This document shows positions 20,757-26,131 of a DNA stretch of 26,131 nucleotides, one piece after another. The notes under the pieces were generated by a model that had not been told where the DNA came from, did no database searches, and saw nothing but the letters and a program-made list of their open reading frames with translations. Position 1 is the first letter of the stretch. The number at the start of each line of letters is the position of its first letter. A program made the translations under genes and the position numbers. The DNA is from Bimuria novae-zelandiae CBS 107.79 (lineage: Eukaryota; Ascomycota; Dothideomycetes; Pleosporales; Didymosphaeriaceae): positions 56,999 through 83,129 of the forward strand of contig ML976772.1 of assembly GCA_010015655.1 (NCBI GenBank). Reading direction: 5' to 3'.

Positions 20757-21816
20757 CGCGAGTGATGAAGTAGCAAAGATACGTCGACGACCGCCGTACA
20801 ATGGCGACTGAAGTGCATTCCTCGGGCACAAAAGCCTCTCCAAGGCTGCTATCGAAGAACGAGAGGCAAGGCTGAACTTCGGCTTGGCATCATCGCTTCG
20901 GCATGCTTAGAGGCGTTGAGACGGTTCTAAAGGTTGCGTCGCGAGGCTGACGAATACGAGCGACTATTGTGAACTAGTACCACCATACCTGTGGTACCTT
21001 TATGTACCTCCATATTCCCCATGGGTAGGAAGATTTCCTGTCAATACGAAAGTCATAGTATACATACACGATGAAACTTGGTGAGGGCGGCAAAGATCAT
21101 TAAATTACGTTACTACTACCATAGGTACCAGTTGACTACCTGGGCAGTTGACGATACTGCAGGTGCTGCCTCGCGCACGTGTTTGGGGCCTAGGTACTCA
21201 GGTACCTAGGTAGAGGAGACTGAGCGATGACTTGGTGGTACTACAAGGGATGGGAGACGAGATTTCCAAGTTCACACTACAGGTCCACGGCTCCGAGGTT
21301 CCGAGATGACACGTGACCAGGGCTACCTGCTCTTAACTCCGAACGTACCTCCGCAACTCTACGATCTTAACGCCTGTCGCTTCGACATCCATCGATTCGA
21401 CCCCCGTACGACAGCGGGTTAGCTCGTTGCCTACAACAGATATAACACGCCAAGCTGCAGCCTTGCCCTTACCCGCGGTGATGGTGAGTACGACGAGGGT
21501 TTAGCGCACTTCTTGAAGGAGACACACTCTTCATTCGTAGGTAGGAGTTAGAGTGCAATTGTGTCACCGCCAGCTTCATGAGTACGCCATATTCGTTCGT
21601 TATGTCCTCTTTTCCCGTAGCTTCTCCCGCTACGTCCGCTCGCTGGATTCCAGGGCGCAGGAGACGAGTTCAAGACGTCTATAAAGTGTCAGCGTAGGTA
21701 CGATACAGTAGCTTCTTCGGACCACATTTCCAGTTGTGATCAGCTTCACAATTAACAATCTTCTTCGTTTGCGCTTCAAAATCCTTCACGTTCATCCCAT
21801 CTCAACACTCTGCAAA
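20757..21816. promoter_or_regulatory. Divergent promoter region with AGGTA/TACCT cluster
   Basis: This 1060 bp separates the starts of the multidomain gene (minus) and the SDR gene (plus). No coding exon is seen. Between 20986 and 21212 there are nine copies of AGGTA or its complement TACCT. They include a strong inverted repeat with CCTAGGTAC (21189-21197) and GTACCTAGG (21202-21210) as arms around a 4-base spacer. The 21640-21816 part is the likely core promoter and leader of the SDR gene. Confidence 0.4.
21189..21210. promoter_or_regulatory. Inverted repeat CCTAGGTAC / GTACCTAGG
   Basis: Two perfect 9-base arms flank the spacer TCAG. The repeat sits about 430 bp upstream of the multidomain gene start and about 600 bp upstream of the SDR start. 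It could be a regulator site. Its low complexity means chance is not excluded. Confidence 0.5.
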
Positions 21817-22812
21817 ATGGCCAAAACCATCTTTATTACCGGCGGCTCGGGCTACATCGGATCTGTCATTGTGGAATATGCCGTCGCCCAAGGATATTCT
21901 GTCAACGCCCTATCCCGCTCTGAGTCCAACGACACCAAGCTCCGCACTCTTGGTGCCAACCCTGTCCGCGGCGACATCAAGTCCCTCGATTTGCTCACAA
22001 ACGAGGCTTCCAAAGCCGACGTCGTGATCAGCATAGCTGACTCTCTGGCCGGGAACTTCGACATTTCCCAAGATGAGCGTTGGGCCATCAACTTCGCCGC
22101 GCACGACGCCCTCGTCGAAGGCATCAAAGGAACCAACAAGCCCCTGCTGATCACCAGCGGAGCTCTGAATGCCATGCCTCGTCCGGACGACGAAGAGACG
22201 GACGAGACCTCGCCTGGCTGGCCTGAGGGTCATCCTTTCAGTCGGGGTTTTGAGAGCAACAACAAGCGGTACACCGACCAAGGGATTCGCGTTTGCTACG
22301 TGCGTCTTGCGCCTTATGTCTACGGCAGAGGGGGCAGTGGTGTCAAGCTCTTCATGGACATGTGGGGTCCCAAGGGCGCAGGCGGCTTCGTCAAACCGGG
22401 GACGGCGCTCAGCACGACCGTCCACGTGGAAGATGCTGCTCGTCTGTACCTTTTGATCGCGGAGAAGGGCAAGGGTGGAGAAATCTACAATGCCACTTCT
22501 GAGACCAGTGTTGCTCAGAAGTCCATCGCCGAGGCTATTTGCAAGACGCTGAGGATTCCTTGCAAGGAACTCGAGCTTGAGGATGCGAAGGCCCTTATGG
22601 GCGACTTCCTGGCTATGTTCTTGACCTTGAAGTGTCGGGCTGTGAGCAAGAAGGCGATGGAGGAGTTGGGGTGGAGTATCCAAGCTGAAAGGGGGATTCT
22701 GGAGGAGATTGAGAGCGGGTCGTATGCTGACTTGGAGAAGCAATCGAAAGTCAGTACTTTTGAGAGCAAGTCGCACGATGGGTTTGTGAAGCAGGCGGCG
22801 GGCGGTGCTTGA
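21817..22812 (+). CDS. Atypical extended SDR / NAD-dependent epimerase-like oxidoreductase
   Basis: A single exon of 331 residues. ATG 21817 is chosen over an upstream GTG-initiated extension because it directly precedes the Rossmann strand. MAKTIFITGGSGYIG gives the nucleotide-binding G-x2-G-x2-G loop (Gly9, Gly12, Gly15). Later segments are VRGDIKSLDLL, a VVISIAD strand, an LLITSGAL strand (position of the catalytic Ser/Thr), VRLAPYVYGRGGSG, and TTVHVEDAARLYLL, all typical of NAD(P)-dependent epimerase/dehydratase-like SDRs. The usual Y-x3-K catalytic pair is not evident: the corresponding region reads FESNNKRYTDQGIR. This points to an atypical SDR, possibly with a different reaction or a regulatory NAD-sensing role. 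It is not obviously linked to a pathway by its neighbours. Confidence 0.85.
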   Translation: MAKTIFITGGSGYIGSVIVEYAVAQGYSVNALSRSESNDTKLRTLGANPVRGDIKSLDLLTNEASKADVVISIADSLAGNFDISQDERWAINFAAHDALVEGIKGTNKPLLITSGALNAMPRPDDEETDETSPGWPEGHPFSRGFESNNKRYTDQGIRVCYVRLAPYVYGRGGSGVKLFMDMWGPKGAGGFVKPGTALSTTVHVEDAARLYLLIAEKGKGGEIYNATSETSVAQKSIAEAICKTLRIPCKELELEDAKALMGDFLAMFLTLKCRAVSKKAMEELGWSIQAERGILEEIESGSYADLEKQSKVSTFESKSHDGFVKQAAGGA

Positions 22813-23406
22813 AGATCATCGGGCTTATTTCTTTCAGCGCGATCAAGCGTGACGGGTCGATTCCACACAGGAAAGATAGATATCATTCGTTTGAGAAGTA
22901 CGGGTTGCTACGAAAAAGACTTATGATTGTCCAAAATGATACACTGTATAGCGGTGATGGTTGCCAAACTCAAATATTCAGAGCTTCGCACGTTTTTTGA
23001 GGCCGCGGTAAAACGCCCAAGAATTTGCTTTGTGCCAAACAACGTGAGCACAGTTGCTTCTAATCAAGGTACACGCTTATTCCAGCACTGATCGCCTGAA
23101 AGAAACACATGAACATGACGCCCTGTGCCAGCGTGCAGCTCGTCTTATTGCCACCAACATACTCTGCTGTAAAGCGCCCACGGCTAGGAACGAATATGTC
23201 TATAGAAGCCGCCTGTCGCGCGTCCCATAAATCCAACCCACGCTACACCTCAACACGACAACCTCGTCGACTCAACAACTTCCACTGCAGGTGCCTATGT
23301 GCACGTGCACTGAAGCCTGGAGTACCGAAGGCACCAGCTTCACGTGATCTCCTCCACTCCACCCCTATATAATCCCACCAGTCCACCCTCTCTTCTCTCT
23401 CTCTCT
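22813..23406. promoter_or_regulatory. SDR 3' flank and promoter of the U1-like RNA gene
   Basis: No coding gene is seen. The right part looks like a promoter for the RNA at 23407. It has a 12-bp palindrome GTGCACGTGCAC at 23299-23310 containing a CACGTG E-box, a second CACGTG at 23341-23346, a TATATAA box at 23366-23372, and a CT-rich run at about 23386-23406 ending at the inferred start. The TATA box begins 41 bp before the first RNA base, which is reasonable for Pol II initiation in fungi. Confidence 0.5.
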
Positions 23407-23570
23407 ATACTTAACAACCAGGGTTGCCTGAGCTCAAGAGTCGGGGAACTACTTCCGGCCCACGCATTGCACTGCGCGGAGCGGCCGGGAGTCGATGTGT
23501 CTGCGGGCATGGCGCTGGTATAATTTTTGCTGGATGCATTTTGGCTTTGCTTTTCATTGATGGGTCTGGC
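23407..23570 (+). ncRNA. U1 snRNA homologue, variant or pseudogene
   Basis: The order and spacing match U1. The RNA starts ATACTTA. Stem-loop I follows: CCTGA and TCGGG arms closing GCTCAAGAG, compared with GATCAAGAAG in yeast, the U1-70K site. Stem-loop II has a 9-bp stem (CTTCCGGCC with GGCCGGGAG) and a loop holding ATTGCAC, the exact U1A heptamer, at about +59. The Sm-type site ATAATTTTTG lies at about +114. A terminal hairpin closes with GCTGGA and TCTGGC. The total of about 164 nt equals the usual metazoan U1 length. The odd part is the 5' end: U1 normally reads ATACTTACCTG, which pairs with 5' splice sites, but here it reads ATACTTAACAACC, and the loop I sequence is also altered. It may be a diverged paralogue with a preserved promoter. 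The 3' end is estimated from the hairpin. Confidence 0.68.
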
Positions 23571-23971
23571 GGTGCTGGACGCTTTGAGGGAGGGCGGCAG
23601 GGGTGTTTGTGGTGGTGTCGTGTTTGAAGAGGGAGGGTTTGGAGGGGATTGAGGCAATATTTCTTCTACATTTTTCTGATCACTTGGATCTCTGGACGGT
23701 TTTAACCTGGATCGGAGGCGTCTGGCATGGTTTATTTGGGTTTGAAAATCGACAGGGTGGAGAATCTTCTTTGTGCGAATACATGTAGTACTGACTCACG
23801 GCTGACTGAAGTGCAAGATTTTTGTTGATGCGACCATAATGCATTTGCTCCTGTATATATACAATATTATGCTACAGCCCATGACAAGTGTGCTCCCAAC
23901 GCCGGATTTTGATATGTGGAGGTGTCCGCCTGGTGTCATCGCCAGGTCGTGAAGTCACTGTAGACCCGAGT
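23571..23971. other. Intergenic region with G-run cluster
   Basis: No gene is seen. Just downstream of the U1-like RNA the plus strand carries clustered G runs at 23588-23603 and 23631-23646 (six runs of three or more), which could form a quadruplex. The rest is the 3' flank of the small minus-strand gene ending at 23972. Confidence 0.4.
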
Positions 23972-24413
23972 TTATTTGCCCTTCGGGTTGCCCATATTCG
24001 CTTCGTAGAACTTGTCTGGCCATACAGGCTGCAATACACGTTAGTCTAACCTCCCCTCGACGAATTGTAGAGTCTTACCGTAGACTGCTGGCTTGATATG
24101 TTCTCCTTGTACGATTCCGTCTGCAGGCCCTTGTGCTCGCTCTCCTGCCTTAACTCGGTGTTCTTAGAGTCGCCTACATCTCCGGTCAGTCACGGGCCCC
24201 GTATAATAGGAGGATGCCATTACCACGCTTTGTGCCTGCCGCAGGGGTCGAGTAGGGCGTTCCTCCTCCCGCAGTCCATCGGTCCTCAATGTTCTGCGTC
24301 TCTCGCGTCTTGTAGGGGTTCGGGAACCAGTACTGGCGCATGAACATGTAGTAGGTGAAGCCGACGGCGCCGCCGGCCATGAAGATTTTGGGGATCGTGA
24401 GACGGCCTGACAT
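23972..24413 (-). CDS. Small single-TM conserved-type fungal protein
   Basis: Three exons (24224-24413, 24079-24173, 23972-24028) give 113 residues. Both introns are 50 bp with good signals (GACTGACC and GACTAACG branches). The N-terminus MSGRLTIPKIFMAGGAVGF leads into one hydrophobic helix (about 8-26), then a YWFPNPYK segment and a polar C-terminal half ending PVWPDKFYEANMGNPKGK. Without splicing, the first exon would end prematurely after RGNGILLLYGARD. I do not recognise a named family. The short N-terminal helix followed by an aromatic/Pro motif suggests a small membrane protein, possibly mitochondrial, but this is inference. Tight, canonical introns argue that it is a real gene. Confidence 0.7.
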
Positions 24414-24678
24414 GTTTGTGCAGGTTCTCGTGGGTAGTTCGGATGGTACGATCGACTGTCAACGGTTCGTGTGCAATTGGAGGGGCTCGAAGCGGCGGAT
24501 GACGATGGTGTAAGTGTGCGCGGAGGAATTACGAGTGACGCTGATGGTGGTAAATCGCCGTCAGATCACGTCTCGAGTTAACACGATGCCGTTTGCGCGG
24601 GCTTTGTGCCAAATGGTCGCGTCATCGTGATAAATTAGTGCTGCACCCCTGTCCTTCCGGTCTTGGCAGGGTCGACCC
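24414..24678. other. Promoter region of the small TM gene
   Basis: This 265-bp stretch lies between the start of the small TM gene and the left end of the first transposon. No distinctive regulatory site or gene is seen. Confidence 0.4.
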
Positions 24679-24680
24679 TA

Positions 24681-24715
24681 CAAAGGGTAATCTCAATAAA
24701 GCCGGCCGTCATGTG
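24681..24715 (+). repeat. Left terminal repeat of element 1
   Basis: This copy matches 25764-25798 at all but three positions (34 of 37 identical if the preceding TA is counted). All three differences are transitions. Similarity stops right after the GTG, which fits a terminal inverted repeat shared by two members of one transposon family whose internal sequences face opposite ways. Confidence 0.65.
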
Positions 24716-24821
24716 ACTTGCCAAGACGCTAGCGCGTCACTAGCGGAACAGAGTCTCCGAGCCTCCAAGAGCTCTGTAGAGCGTCAACACCTACACTTCA
24801 ACCTCACGTTTCTCACTCAAT

Positions 24822-25761
24822 ATGGCTTCAAATCCTGCCCAAAAAAAAAAAAAAACTCTTGATTGCTGTTAGAAGCCTAGCTAGCTGCTATCGTCGTTCT
24901 CAGAACATAATACAACCTCACTTTCCCAGAAATCGCCACTGATTTGGGTATAACTGACCACGCATGTGGTAAGGCATTTCGACGCGTCAAAGATGCTGCA
25001 AAGGTCGACTTACTACAGGAATTGCTAGCTGCAACACCTACAGTCAAGCAGTCTCCTCCTGGCAGACCTGTAAAGGTACGCGATGGCTCTACGCTGAGCG
25101 CAAGACCACAGCATGACATCATCGTATATGGCACCTACCAGGTGCATGACGCTGTCAGAGACCTCTGCGTAGAAGCTGGCATCACACTTAGTAAGAATAC
25201 AGTCTATAACATTGCTAGGGAGCACCGCGACGAGCAGCACCTATACATAATAACTTATAGAGTACGACCTAAAAAACTAGCGCTTAGTAATAATAATAAG
25301 GACTAATAACTATAGTATTATGCCTAGCTTAAGGCTAAAAATAACTTATACTTTCCACGCATTATATTCGTTTGCTATAATAAAACCTCTAAGTCTATTA
25401 GCGGGAGTAATATACGTGGTAGAAAGTAGAGGATTTTAAGATTAGTTAAATAAGATAGTAACGTCTACGCACTGCCTATAACGCTACTTAAATTTAGTCT
25501 TATAATTTACGCTACTACTTTAACTAATACTACTTACTCCTATTAACGCCCTTGCGTTGTTTAGGCTTAAGATAATAATATAAGCTATAAAGACCTTATA
25601 TAACGCGACTCTTATATAAATAATATAGTAAAGGAGGCCTTTAAGGTTAAACGCTCTCGCGCGACTATCGCTAGCACCTATAAAAAGTAGTAACTATAGG
25701 AAATTAACTATAATATTGCCTATAATAATAGTTAACGCTAAGCTACTAATAAGGCTACTAG
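24822..25761 (+). pseudogene. Tc1/mariner transposase remnant
   Basis: ATG 24822 opens MASNPAQKKKK, where the lysines come from an A15 tract (24841-24855). Stops and a frame change follow. The helix-turn-helix part reads VVLRT-stop-YNLTFPEIATDLGITDHA, with TAA at 24908-24910 in a position that would be CAA before a CpA-to-TpA change. The next part is open (to 25306) and includes SPPGRPVKV and GITLSKNTVYNIAREHRDE, a second DNA-binding helix-turn-helix of Tc1-type transposases, then RVRPKK. Beyond about 25310 only short coding echoes remain (for example LYFPRIIFV, near where the first catalytic Asp is expected) among TAA and TAG codons. It is non-functional. Confidence 0.65.
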
Positions 25762-26131
25762 TACAAAGGGTAATCTTAATAAAGTCGGCCGTCACGTGCA
25801 GCAGGGATTCCTGTAGGGGTAGCAACTTCAAAAGTCGCGCATCTTGATTCCATCTAAAGTATAAGCAAATACACCCAAATAAGATGTTCTAATTATGCTG
25901 TAAAGTTGTTCTGGCCACCTGCGTCCTCGCAGAGCTCTGCAACGCGCATAAAGTAGGTAGGATGAAGCTTTTCGGCCATATACTGCCTGAGTGTCTCATC
26001 ACCTTGCCAGACCTCCTTTATGTACTGTTCTGCAGCCTTTTTGGCCTCCTTAGAACTTGATAGGCATTCGTAACTTGCCAAAAAACCTTCTAGACGCCCA
26101 AAACAGCGCTCAATTGGGTGTAAGTCGGGTG
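25762..26131 (-). mobile_element. Tc1/mariner-like element 2, cut by window edge
   Basis: The element begins with TA and a terminal repeat (25764-25798) equal to that of element 1. Its gene runs on the minus strand, so its 3' end faces left. Base composition is normal and it shows no RIP-like decay, so it is younger than the mutated half of element 1 beside it. It most likely inserted into element 1 at a TA. The right end lies outside the window. Confidence 0.6.
25893..26131 (-). CDS. Tc1/mariner transposase, C-terminal part (partial)
   Basis: The frame is open from the window edge to TAA at 25893-25895. It starts PDLHPIERCFGRLEGFL, which corresponds to the S-P-D-L-N-P-I-E block of Tc1/mariner transposases where the last acidic residue of the catalytic DDE/D triad sits. 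About 60 more residues follow (charged, ending GGQNNFTA). It catalyses cut-and-paste transposition if the rest of the gene is intact, which cannot be judged here. The 5' part is beyond the window. Confidence 0.7.
   Translation of the reverse strand, partial: PDLHPIERCFGRLEGFLASYECLSSSKEAKKAAEQYIKEVWQGDETLRQYMAEKLHPTYFMRVAELCEDAGGQNNFTA

Larger units (their letters stand above)
24679..25761 (+). mobile_element. Tc1/mariner-like element 1, interrupted
   Basis: The left end is TA followed by CAAAGGGTAATC..., a terminal repeat of about 35 bp (24681-24715). Its near-identical copy at 25764-25798 marks the left end of element 2. TA at the junction fits the TA target-site preference of Tc1/mariner elements. 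Inside, a plus-strand transposase gene starts near 24822. From about 25240 the element becomes A+T-rich and stop-ridden (RIP-like), while its first 560 bp keep normal composition. Its right terminal repeat is absent here because element 2 begins at 25762. Confidence 0.6.

Noticed and set aside
21910..22776. Long minus-strand open frame of 288 codons opposite the SDR gene
   Set aside because: It is an antisense shadow of a clear SDR coding sequence in codon-biased DNA.
23340..23657. Minus-strand open frame of 105 codons over the U1-like RNA
   Set aside because: Low-complexity Pro/Ser-rich sequence without motifs; the plus strand carries ordered U1 landmarks and a promoter.

Overview
The window looks like nuclear DNA of a filamentous ascomycete, probably a Dothideomycete (Pleosporales-like); that placement is inference. 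The direct evidence is short introns (mostly 46-80 bp) with GTANGT-type donors and CTNAC/CTAAT branch sites, fungus-specific protein families, and A+T-rich, TpA-rich blocks of the kind left by repeat-induced point mutation (RIP). A gene-bearing island of about 23 kb is flanked by RIP-like DNA on the left (about 126-1235) and by Tc1/mariner-type transposon remnants on the right (24679-26131).

Left part. A degenerate RING-finger fragment (1250-1639) abuts the RIP block. A minus-strand AIFM2/AMID-like FAD oxidoreductase (1885-3248) appears broken twice. A GPI-anchor-type cysteine-rich surface protein (3898-4599, minus) and a BIM1-like (X325, LPMO-like) type-I membrane protein (5434-6318, plus) diverge from one promoter region. 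A four-exon DHA2-type MFS exporter (6481-8411, minus) follows, then an STK19-family protein (8832-10056, minus) that diverges from a DGAT2-type acyltransferase (10650-12280, plus).

Middle. About 1.5 kb without a recognisable gene is followed by an F-box-like pseudogene (13819-14773, minus) with an in-frame TAA. An 11-exon minus-strand gene (15259-20756) then encodes about 1627 residues: B-box-like zinc finger, P-loop GTPase-like domain with a DxEG motif, RING finger, patatin phospholipase with its Ser-Asp dyad, and a disordered tail carrying E-L-P-x-R-type repeats. It resembles fungal NLR-like or guanylate-binding-protein-like immunity factors in layout and is the best candidate here for an undescribed system.

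Right part. An atypical SDR oxidoreductase (21817-22812, plus) is followed by a non-coding gene I read as a U1 snRNA homologue (23407-23570). It keeps stem-loop I, the U1A-binding loop, the Sm site and a terminal hairpin, but its 5' splice-site-pairing sequence is changed. A 113-residue single-TM protein (23972-24413, minus) follows. Two nested Tc1/mariner-like elements close the window. The first is plus-oriented and RIP-like only in its 3' half. The second is minus-oriented and runs off the edge.

All gene models were spliced by eye. Every model called intact keeps its frame across all junctions, but no RNA or database evidence was available.
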